A DNA stretch of 18,464 nucleotides from Oscillospiraceae bacterium. Lineage in GTDB: Bacteria > Bacillota > Clostridia > Oscillospirales > Oscillospiraceae. The notes beneath the pieces were generated by a model. The model ran no database searches, had not been told where the DNA came from, and was given only the letters and a program-made list of their open reading frames with translations. How positions within the stretch are numbered: position 1 is the stretch's first letter; every line of letters starts with the position of its first letter. The stretch is taken from positions 1 to 18,464 of the forward strand of contig JABLYK010000041.1 of the NCBI GenBank assembly GCA_018265835.1, in the 5' to 3' direction. A program made the translations under genes and the position numbers. Below, in pieces: positions 7,561 through 13,144 of the stretch.

Positions 7561-7611
7561 AAAATCACAGCGGCAATGCGGAATATCTGCGGTGCCGCTG
7601 TGGTCGCAAGC

Positions 7612-7640
7612 TGGAAAATGTGCCGGGTATGTGATATAAT
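7612..7640 (+). promoter_or_regulatory. Probable promoter of the DUF5655-like/mazG-like cassette
   Basis: TATAAT (7635-7640) has TGGAAA (7612-7617) 17 bp upstream, 4 of 6 matches to the -35 consensus. Predicted transcription starts near 7647, leaving a leader of about 30 nt before the GGAGGGG ribosome-binding site at 7665-7671. Confidence 0.6.
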
Positions 7641-7688
7641 GATGCTGACAGAATCGGTATTTGCGGAGGGGAACAGAATGGACACAAG

Positions 7689-7958
7689 GTGCAAAAATCC
7701 CAGATCTCGTACTACAATCGGCGCCTTTATGCCTGTGTATCCTTCTTGAAGGTAAAAAAGAAAGCGGAGCTGCCGGAAGATTATTTTGTGCTGACGCTGG
7801 GGCTGTCCGCGCCGTTGGAATCCGACCGGGTGGCGGCAAAAACCGAGCCGTATCCGGGTCGGTGGACAACGCATTTTGTCATCAGCAGTCCGTCCGCTTT
7901 GGACGAGGAGTTGTTTGATTGGATCGAGCAGGCATATCAATTTGCGCAGGAAAAATAA
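7689..7958 (+). CDS. DUF5655-like small protein, N-terminus probably frameshifted
   Basis: The open frame gives 89 residues: SQISYYNRRLYACVSFLKVK, a short beta region, GRWTTHFVISSPSALDEELF, and an ending DWIEQAYQFAQEK. The Arg/His-rich beta sheet ending in an L-x-x-W-I/L-x-x-A-Y helix resembles DUF5655, whose function I do not know. The best ribosome-binding site, GGAGGGG, serves ATG at 7678, but that ATG is in another frame and stops after about 20 codons. Adding one A in ACAAGG at 7685-7689 would join ATG-GAC-ACA-AAG-GTG to this frame. Either the gene now starts at GTG 7689 with poor ribosome binding, or it is a recent 1-bp deletion pseudogene. It sits 12 bp before the mazG-like gene. Confidence 0.6.
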   Translation: MQKSQISYYNRRLYACVSFLKVKKKAELPEDYFVLTLGLSAPLESDRVAAKTEPYPGRWTTHFVISSPSALDEELFDWIEQAYQFAQEK

Positions 7959-7970
7959 CGGAGGAAACAG

Positions 7971-8306
7971 ATGCAAGTCAACGAATATCAGAAAGCGGCT
8001 ATGGCAACGCTGAATCCGGCGCTTGATAAAAAGGATGTTCTCATCAACAGCGTCATGGGCTTGTGCGGGGAATCCGGCGAAGCCATTGACATTGTGAAAA
8101 AGTGGCTGATGCAGGGACATGAGCTGGACAGGGAGCATTTGGTCAGGGAGCTTGGAGATGTGGCGTGGTATCTTGCCGAGGCTGCCACGGCATTGGATGT
8201 TCCGCTGGAAGCTGTTTTTCAGGGGAATCTGGATAAGCTGCGTCAGCGTTTTCCCAACGGCTTTGACACAGGGGCTTCGGTAAATCGCAAGGAGGGGGAT
8301 TTATAA
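7971..8306 (+). CDS. MazG-like nucleotide pyrophosphohydrolase
   Basis: The protein has 111 residues, a single all-alpha MazG-like domain. GLCGESGEAID (30-40) supplies the first metal-binding Glu pair at Glu34 and Glu37, and ELGDVAWYL (60-68) supplies Glu60 and Asp63, together the EXXE...EXXD pattern that binds magnesium in NTP pyrophosphohydrolases. A short C-terminal tail ends GFDTGASVNRKEGDL. Proteins of this type hydrolyse NTPs or dNTPs to NMP and pyrophosphate; the exact substrate cannot be told here. The start has GGAGG seven bases upstream. With the DUF5655-like gene before it and a thymidylate-synthase-like remnant after it, it looks like part of a mobile-element nucleotide-pool cassette. 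This frame is intact although both neighbours are damaged. Confidence 0.85.
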   Translation: MQVNEYQKAAMATLNPALDKKDVLINSVMGLCGESGEAIDIVKKWLMQGHELDREHLVRELGDVAWYLAEAATALDVPLEAVFQGNLDKLRQRFPNGFDTGASVNRKEGDL

Positions 8307-8799
8307 ACGCAGGATTTAGGCGTATTTCACAGCCTCGGCGCCCTGTGGCTCAGGGTGCTGAACGAGCTGGAAGCCAAGGGGCAGAAGCCGTTTATACCGA
8401 CAATGCAGGCGAAAGCGCAGAGGTCAGGGAGCTGCTGTATCTGACCGCAGTGGTGCAGGATGCCGTGCTGCCCGACGCGATCATTGAAAAAGCAATCCTG
8501 CCGCACGCTCTGCGGCCATCACCATGTTTGAGTCGCTGACGGACGAGGGCTATATCCCCTGTGTCAGCCTTCTGGATTTTCAGAAAACCGGTGGAAAGCT
8601 GGATATGACCGCCTATTGCCGTGCGTTGGACTTTGGCTGCAAGACGTATGTCAACCTTGTGATGCTCCACCTCATTCAAAAGGAAATCGCGGAGAAGACC
8701 GGCATTCCCTGCGGAAAGCTGATCTTGATGGTAAAGTCGGCACACTTCTATTTGCGCGACAGAGAAAAGGTGCTGGCGATTATAGACAAGGTGCTTTGA
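8307..8799 (+). pseudogene. Thymidylate-synthase-like gene, broken by a frameshift and an internal deletion
   Basis: Three frames are needed to follow the protein. The first (8307 to about 8390) reads TQDLGVFHSLGALWLRVLNE and LEAKGQKPF. A missing T in the T run at 8391-8393 shifts to YTDNAGESAEVRELLYLTAV, then VQDAVLPDAIIEK. At about 8490-8494 the frame shifts again to NPAARSAAITMFESLTDEGY, then IPCVSLLDFQKTGGKLDMTA and on to a stop at 8799. The order (LWL...L...G, EVRELL, NP-R-A-I, P-C, R-L-D-F-G, SAHFY) follows the thymidylate synthase fold, with the PC at about 8557-8562 as the catalytic cysteine motif. The junction at 8490 seems to have lost several dozen residues found in full-length relatives. 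The C-terminal part has no start of its own with a ribosome-binding site. Confidence 0.58.
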
Positions 8800-9023
8800 G
8801 CGCAACAGCCGCATAACGAAAGCACATCTTTCCGTTTCCTGACTGCTGCACTTTCATCAGGCTGACGCAGTTGCTTTTCAGAAGATTTTCACCGGTGTGC
8901 GTCAGCAACAATTCGCCGCAAAAAGCGTTGCTTAAACGCGAAAGTTCGTCGTATTTTTGTATTCCGGCCGGAAAATCAATCCCCAGATTTCGCAATCTTT
9001 TTTCCGTGAACTGTAAGTAAAAA

Positions 9024-9032
9024 TGATATAAA
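9024..9032 (+). promoter_or_regulatory. Possible extended -10 promoter of the WYL gene pair
   Basis: TGA-TATAAA (9024-9032) is an extended -10 element with predicted start of transcription near 9039, just before the AAGGAG ribosome-binding site. The -35 region is poor. The preceding 8800-9020 contains no plus-strand gene. Confidence 0.45.
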
Positions 9033-9061
9033 ATCCATTATCATGAAAGGAGTGTGTCTGC

Positions 9062-10300
9062 ATGGCTTATAGTGAGCTCATAAAGAACTTTGAAAAAGTC
9101 AGAGCTTATATGCGTGAGTTTTATGTGTATGGCTTTAAGAGCAGAACAGAATATGATGCCAAGAGCGCACGCTCCTATGATGATGAGCGCCGCAGGCTGG
9201 AGAGCTGGTTGGGAGACTACATGCGGTTCACGCAGACACCGGAGGGAAAGAATGTTTTCCTGTCGGTAGATAGCCGCGTGACCCGTAAAAATCCATTCTA
9301 TAAGGCGTGGAAGGCCAAAAGCTTTACGGATGGAGATATCACACTGCATTTTGCGATTTTTGATATTCTCTATGATCCCGAAATAAAAATGACGCTTACG
9401 GAGCTGATTGAGGAGATCGATCAGCGGCTGTCATCCCGTATGGCCTTTGATGAGTCTACCTTGAGAAAGAAACTCAAGGAGTATGCCGAAGAGGGTATCA
9501 TTCGGATGGAGAAGGATGGGCGGAAGGTCCTGTATAGCAGAGCTCCGGATACGGACATCACTGCCTTGCATGATGTGATCGACTTCTTCAGCGAGGTGGC
9601 CCCGTGCGGCGTTATCGGCTCATTCCTGCAGGACAGGCAGCCGAAGCACCCTGAGCTGTTTTCTTTTAAGCATCACTACATAACGCAGGCAATGGATAGT
9701 GATGTAATGGCCACACTGTTTGAGGCTATTCACGGCCATCGCTACATCACCGTTGACAATTTGGGCAAACATTCAAACGAAGTCAGAACGGTTCGGTTAG
9801 TCCCACTCAAGCTCTACATAAGCGCCCAAAACGGACGGCAAAACCTTTTGGCCTTTCACGAAAAAGCCAATCGCTTGAATTCCTATCGCTTGGACTATAT
9901 GTCCAACATCAGGATCGAAGATGAGATCTGCGAAAAGTTCGATGTGCTGCGCGGCGCACTCAGCAAGGCTGAAGCCCACATGTGGGGTGTGAACTGCAAA
10001 TGGAATATCAAACATACCGAGCATGTGGAGTTTGAAATAAAGATTGAAGACGATGAGCAGTTTATTGTCCGTCGGTTGGAGAGAGAAAAACGCTGCGGGT
10101 GTGTAGAGAAAATCGACGACAACCACTACCGATATGTTGCAGAGGTATTTGACACAACAGAAATGCTGCCGTGGATACGCACATTTATCTGCCGTATTAC
10201 GAGAATCAGCTTCTCAAATCGAACGGCTGAAAACAAATTCAAGGCAGATATTCAGGAAATGTGCCGTATGTATGGGCTTGACGGAGGTGCTGCACAATGA
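9062..10300 (+). CDS. WYL-domain transcriptional regulator with winged helix
   Basis: The protein has 412 residues. After an N-terminal helical region, residues about 95-160 (FAIFDILYDPEIKMTLTELI to RKVLYSRA) look like a winged helix-turn-helix. Residues about 215-285 are a WYL domain: VRLVPLKLYISAQNGRQNLL, then AF and SYRLDYMSNI, the latter equal to the FRLDRI-type motif that follows the W-Y-L core, although the literal W-Y-L triad is LYI here. A C-terminal WCX-like extension follows. WYL proteins usually bind nucleic acid or nucleotide ligands and control defence, DNA-damage or mobile-element genes. Start: AAGGAG with good spacing before ATG 9062. The stop overlaps the next WYL gene by 4 bp. 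The target is unknown; autoregulation is plausible. Confidence 0.85.
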   Translation: MAYSELIKNFEKVRAYMREFYVYGFKSRTEYDAKSARSYDDERRRLESWLGDYMRFTQTPEGKNVFLSVDSRVTRKNPFYKAWKAKSFTDGDITLHFAIFDILYDPEIKMTLTELIEEIDQRLSSRMAFDESTLRKKLKEYAEEGIIRMEKDGRKVLYSRAPDTDITALHDVIDFFSEVAPCGVIGSFLQDRQPKHPELFSFKHHYITQAMDSDVMATLFEAIHGHRYITVDNLGKHSNEVRTVRLVPLKLYISAQNGRQNLLAFHEKANRLNSYRLDYMSNIRIEDEICEKFDVLRGALSKAEAHMWGVNCKWNIKHTEHVEFEIKIEDDEQFIVRRLEREKRCGCVEKIDDNHYRYVAEVFDTTEMLPWIRTFICRITRISFSNRTAENKFKADIQEMCRMYGLDGGAAQ

Positions 10301-11205
10301 TTTTCAGTGAGTTATACTCCGCCTATTACAATACGGTCGCAAAAATCATGGAAGCAGCGTTTAACCCTGAAGCAACCGAGAAGGATTTGCAGCGCTGCGT
10401 TATGGAAGAAGCATTTTCTGAGAGCGTCCTGACCATACTTCCTGCGCTGAAGTCCGGGAAATGGCCGCTGCTTCACGAGGATCTTTCGCCGGTTCTGTTA
10501 CATAAGCCCACCATGCCCCTGACCAATCTGGAAAAGCGGTGGCTGAAGGCAATAGCAGAAGATCCCCGTGTTAAGCTGTTCGATGTTGCGTTTCCCGAGC
10601 TTAACGATGTGGAACCGCTCTTCACAAGGGATGACTATAAAATCTACGACCAATACAGTGACGGAGATCCTTTTCAAGACGAGGCCTACATAGAGCATTT
10701 CAGGCTGATGCTTTCCGCTATACGGAGTGAGTGCCCTGTTCAAATGACTATGGTGAACCGTCACGGCAGGAAGGTGCGGGTACGCTTTTATCCCAAAGGA
10801 TTTGAGTATTCGGTGAAGGACGACAAGATCCGAATCGTAGCGACCGGGTGTAAGTTCAAGCAATTCAATCTCGGGAGAGTTGTAAGCTGCGACTTTTATA
10901 ACGGGAATGGCCCGTGGAATGAGAAGCCTAAAGCGGAGCGTCGGAAAAATCTGACCTTGCTGATCACCGATGAGCGCAATGCGCTGGAGAGAGCCATGCT
11001 GCACTTTGCGCATTTTGAAAAGCAAGCAGAGCGAACAGACGATGGCAGATATATCCTGCGGCTGAAGTATTACGAAAACGATGAGACCGAGATCGTGATC
11101 CGCGTGCTGTCTTTCGGTCCGTATGTCAAGGTTCTGGAGCCGGAGTGCTTCGTAAATTTAATAAAAAAACGACTGATTTCTCAAAAAAGCTGTGAACTCA
11201 AGTGA
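10297..11205 (+). CDS. Second WYL-domain protein, partner of the upstream regulator
   Basis: The protein has 302 residues. The N-terminal 120 residues are helical (LTNLEKRWLKAIAEDPRVKL) without an obvious helix-turn-helix. Residues about 134-202 form a WYL-like domain: CPVQMTMVNRHGRKVRVRFY, PKGFEYSVKDDKIRIVATGC, then FNLGRVVSCDF. A C-terminal alpha/beta extension ends with FGPYVKVLEPECFVNLIKKR. The ATG lies in an ATGA overlap with the first WYL gene and has GGAGGTG upstream, so the two are translationally coupled and probably act as a heteromer. Such two-gene WYL modules are common in clostridia, but I know no assigned target. The last codons run into the terminator stem. Confidence 0.82.
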   Translation: MIFSELYSAYYNTVAKIMEAAFNPEATEKDLQRCVMEEAFSESVLTILPALKSGKWPLLHEDLSPVLLHKPTMPLTNLEKRWLKAIAEDPRVKLFDVAFPELNDVEPLFTRDDYKIYDQYSDGDPFQDEAYIEHFRLMLSAIRSECPVQMTMVNRHGRKVRVRFYPKGFEYSVKDDKIRIVATGCKFKQFNLGRVVSCDFYNGNGPWNEKPKAERRKNLTLLITDERNALERAMLHFAHFEKQAERTDDGRYILRLKYYENDETEIVIRVLSFGPYVKVLEPECFVNLIKKRLISQKSCELK

Positions 11206-11222
11206 GTTCGCAGCTTTTTTTC
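11183..11222 (+). terminator. Intrinsic terminator of the WYL operon
   Basis: GCTGTGAACTCA (11189-11200) pairs with TGAGTTCGCAGC (11203-11214) over 12 bp with one U-G wobble and a 2-nt spacer in the tip. It is flanked by an A run on the left and eight Ts on the right. The A and T runs also make it able to stop transcripts from the other side. The WYL stop codon at 11203 lies inside the stem. Confidence 0.93.
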
Positions 11223-11224
11223 CG

Positions 11225-11253
11225 TGAAATGCCTGCGTTTGAACCGTATAATA
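11225..11253 (+). promoter_or_regulatory. Candidate promoter of the tRNA-like array
   Basis: TATAAT (11248-11253), an exact -10 consensus, has GTGAAA (11225-11230) 17 bp upstream, 4 of 6 to the -35 consensus. It starts immediately after the WYL terminator, and transcription from about 11260 would cover both tRNA-like folds and then the hydrolase gene. Confidence 0.55.
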
Positions 11254-11295
11254 TGCGTGTAAGATGCAGATGACGAAAAACTGCTTCTTATCAAA

Positions 11296-11379
11296 GGTAC
11301 TTACAGCAATTGTTTTTCTTATTAGAAAAGGACTGAAAATCCTTGTCGCTGGCGGACATTATCCGTTAAAGGATGTACC
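11296..11379 (+). ncRNA. tRNA-like fold with Phe (GAA) anticodon arm
   Basis: GGTACTT (11296-11302) pairs with ATGTACC (11373-11379) at six of seven positions as an acceptor stem. The anticodon arm AAGGA-CTGAAAA-TCCTT (11328-11344) is perfect and nearly identical to ordinary bacterial tRNA-Phe, with U33 and anticodon GAA. The T-arm equivalent GGCGG-ACATTAT-CCGTT (11351-11367) has a 7-nt loop without the TTCRA consensus. The D-arm is shrunken to TTCT-TATT-AGAA, and about 12 extra bases lie between acceptor and D-arm. No CCA is encoded. It looks like a decayed or divergent tRNA, or a tRNA mimic, and probably not a standard chargeable tRNA. Confidence 0.5.
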
Positions 11380-11504
11380 TTGTTTGTAAAAGATGCATAC
11401 AGCAACCAAAAGACGATGATAACGCACCTCTCTTTGAGCTGGAGCGATGGCTTGCCGAAAAACTGCATCTTGAAAAGGCACCAACAGCAATGACGAATAG
11501 CTAA
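11373..11504 (+). CDS. Possible 43-aa protein or remnant in the tRNA-like array
   Basis: ATG at 11373 opens a frame reading MYLVCKRCIQQPKDDDNAPL, then FELERWLAEKLHLEKAPTAM and TNS. The middle is amphipathic and looks coding. AAAGG directly abuts the ATG, which is too close for good ribosome binding. The frame ends inside the D-arm of the second tRNA-like fold. A shrunken relative of its C-terminal part precedes the first fold. It may be the tail of a conjugative-element protein. I do not recognise the family. Confidence 0.35.
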   Translation: MYLVCKRCIQQPKDDDNAPLFELERWLAEKLHLEKAPTAMTNS

Positions 11505-11567
11505 GTGGTTATAGCAGATGACTCATAATCATCGTTCGCGGGTCCGAATCCCGCTTCAAATGGTGCC
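11477..11567 (+). ncRNA. tRNA-like fold with Met/Ile2 (CAU) anticodon arm
   Basis: GGCACCA (11477-11483) pairs perfectly with TGGTGCC (11561-11567), extended by two A-T pairs outside. Inside, a standard cloverleaf core follows. The D-arm is GCTA-AGTGGTTA-TAGC (11500-11515) with the usual GG, and A26 comes next. The anticodon arm is GATGA-CTCATAA-TCATC (11517-11533) with U33 and CAU, then a 4-nt variable loop. The T-arm is GCGGG-TCCGAAT-CCCGC (11538-11554), with TCC in place of TTC. The oddity is the junction: 14 nt between acceptor and D-arm and 6 nt between T-arm and acceptor, in which GAA (11495-11497) can pair with TTC (11555-11557). No CCA is encoded. An ordinary 7-bp acceptor placed directly next to the core (TGACGAA/TTCAAAT) would hold only three pairs. 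Confidence 0.6.
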
Positions 11568-11575
11568 TTGTTTTT

Positions 11576-13144
11576 GTGAAAGACGCAAACAGCGATTATA
11601 TATCTTATGTTAGGGGCGCGCCAAGCAGAACGCCGCGAGAGGAGGCTGCACGGCAGGCAGCGCGGCAAAATACAGAGGCCACACGGACAAGCATCCGGAG
11701 CAGACGAAACCAGACCATCAAATCTGCGGAGCGTACCGAACGCACCATCAAGCAGTCTGCTCGCTCTGCCGGGAAACAGACAGTAAAAGCCGGTGCAAAG
11801 GGAACGGTAAAGTCAACAGAGAGGGCCGTAAAGACTGCGGAGAAAACCTCCAAGGCTGCCATCAAAACCGCAGAGGCAACAGCGAAGGCAACGCAAAAGG
11901 CAGCGGCTGCAAAGGCCGCACAGAAAGTGGCGGAGATTGCCCGCCAGACTGCCATAGCCGCCTACAAAGCGGCTGTTGCGGCGGCGAAAGCTGTTGCGTC
12001 GGCAATCAAGGCCATAGCAGCGGCGATGAAAGCACTGGTTGCGGCTATCGCTGCCGGTGGCTGGGTTGCGGTCGTGGTCGTCGTGGTTATCTGTCTTGTT
12101 GCCTTGATCGCCTGCTCCTGCTTTGGTATTTTCTTTTCAAGCGAGGATACCGGCTCAGAAAAGACGATGCGGCAGGTCATTCAGGAAATCAACATGGATT
12201 ACCAGAACGAGCTGGATGCCATCAAGGATTCCGTTGAATACGATGCGCTTGAAATGTCCGGTTCCCGTGCCGTGTGGCCAGAGGTGCTGTCGATCTATGC
12301 CGTCAAGACGACCTCCGATCCGGATAATCCCCAGGAGGTAGCAACGATCGCTCCGGAAAAGGAACAGCTTCTGAAGGACCTGTTCTGGGAGATGAATGAG
12401 ATCACCCATCGGACGGAAACAAGGACAGAGACGGTCATTGTGGAGACGGACGACGGCAACGGCAATATCCTTGAGGAAGAAACGCAGGAGACGATTACGA
12501 CGCTCTATATCACTGTTAGCCATAAGACAGCAGATGAGGTGGCTGCGCAATACAGCTTCAATGAGGATCAGAAGCAGCAGCTTGCAGAGTTGCTTGCGCA
12601 GGACAGCAGTATGTGGGCGGCGGTGCTTTACGGAATCTATGGAGCGGATGACCAAATCGTTGCCGTGGCGCTTTCTCAGGTGGGCAATGTGGGTGGCGAA
12701 CCCTATTGGTCATGGTACGGCTTCGGCAGCCGTGTGGAGTGGTGCGCCTGTTTCGTCAGCTGGTGCGCAAACGGATGCGGCTATATCAACACCGGTGTCA
12801 TTCCGAAGTTCGCAGGTTGTGTCAACGGTGTCCAATGGTTCCGGGAGCGTGGGCAGTGGGCGGATAACGCCATGCAGCCCTCGCCCGGCATGATTATCTT
12901 CTTCGATTGGGACAACAAGGGCAGCTCCGGCCCGCAGGACGGTCAGTCCGACCATGTCGGTATCGTCCAGAAAGTCGAAAACGGCGTTGTCTACACCATC
13001 GAGGGCAACTCCGGCGATAGCTGCCGCGTCAATCAGTACCCGGTTGGCTATTATGAAATTCTCGGATATGGGGTGCCTGCCCAACAAAAACATGCTCCGG
13101 CATCAGGCTCAGTGATGGGCTTGATGCCGGAGATTTTCAGTTAA
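11576..13144 (+). CDS. CD1108-type conjugative-element CHAP peptidoglycan hydrolase, probably N-terminally truncated
   Basis: The protein has 522 residues. Residues 20-155 are Ala/Lys/Thr-rich and repetitive, probably a cytoplasmic helical segment. One TM helix spans about 162-187, followed by an extracellular domain with a CHAP/NlpC-like hydrolase from about 360 to 500. The likely catalytic residues are Cys390 in VEWCACFVSW, His460 in SDHVGIV, and Glu476/Asn478 in TIEGNSGD. This is the lytic, VirB1-like component of clostridial conjugative element type IV secretion, opening the wall for the channel. The GTG at 11576 has no ribosome-binding site and falls in repeat copy 4, and relatives have a longer N-terminus, so the 5' end seems lost or replaced. 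The normal end GYGVPA is followed by about 20 extra residues encoded by the terminator stem; CAA at Gln503 may be a mutated TAA. Confidence 0.82.
   Translation: MKDANSDYISYVRGAPSRTPREEAARQAARQNTEATRTSIRSRRNQTIKSAERTERTIKQSARSAGKQTVKAGAKGTVKSTERAVKTAEKTSKAAIKTAEATAKATQKAAAAKAAQKVAEIARQTAIAAYKAAVAAAKAVASAIKAIAAAMKALVAAIAAGGWVAVVVVVVICLVALIACSCFGIFFSSEDTGSEKTMRQVIQEINMDYQNELDAIKDSVEYDALEMSGSRAVWPEVLSIYAVKTTSDPDNPQEVATIAPEKEQLLKDLFWEMNEITHRTETRTETVIVETDDGNGNILEEETQETITTLYITVSHKTADEVAAQYSFNEDQKQQLAELLAQDSSMWAAVLYGIYGADDQIVAVALSQVGNVGGEPYWSWYGFGSRVEWCACFVSWCANGCGYINTGVIPKFAGCVNGVQWFRERGQWADNAMQPSPGMIIFFDWDNKGSSGPQDGQSDHVGIVQKVENGVVYTIEGNSGDSCRVNQYPVGYYEILGYGVPAQQKHAPASGSVMGLMPEIFS
13095..13136. terminator. 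Bidirectional terminator between the hydrolase and the secreted SH3 protein
   Basis: CTCCGGCATCA (13095-13105) pairs with TGATGCCGGAG (13122-13132), extended inward to about 16 bp around a 6-nt loop. ATTTTC follows on the plus strand, and CATGTTTTTG follows on the minus strand. The two convergent genes overlap by 4 bp just beyond it. The plus-strand gene reads through the whole stem before stopping. Confidence 0.82.

Larger units (their letters stand above)
11293..11596 (+). repeat. Four copies of an 18-nt motif, AAAGRYRCNNACAGCRAY
   Basis: Copies are at 11293-11310, 11389-11406, 11474-11491 and 11579-11596, spaced 96, 85 and 105 bp. Copies 1 and 3 (AAAGGYAC type) begin the tRNA-like folds by supplying the acceptor 5' strand. 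Copies 2 and 4 (AAAGAYGC type) follow the folds after a shared TTGTTT linker. In one frame all read K-(G/D)-(T/A)-(Y/N)-S-(N/D). A longer imperfect repeat, CGAAAA(A)CTGC-TCTT-AAAGG (11275 and 11456), leads into copies 1 and 3. The fourth copy is the start of the hydrolase reading frame. Confidence 0.7.

Noticed and set aside
8780..9039. Minus-strand open frame (about 85 codons, NLGIDFPAGIQKYDELSRLS region)
   Set aside because: The composition looks somewhat protein-like, but there is no ATG or ribosome-binding site, it runs into the preceding pseudogene, and I recognise no family. It may be another element fossil.
11293..11596. CRISPR array
   Set aside because: The 18-nt copies are imperfect, spaced 85-105 bp, and the intervals contain tRNA-like and coding-like sequence, not unique spacers. 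No cas genes are present.
7338..13144. A complete integrative conjugative element
   Set aside because: No integrase, relaxase, VirB4, coupling protein or paired attachment sites are visible. Only fragments and accessory genes remain.
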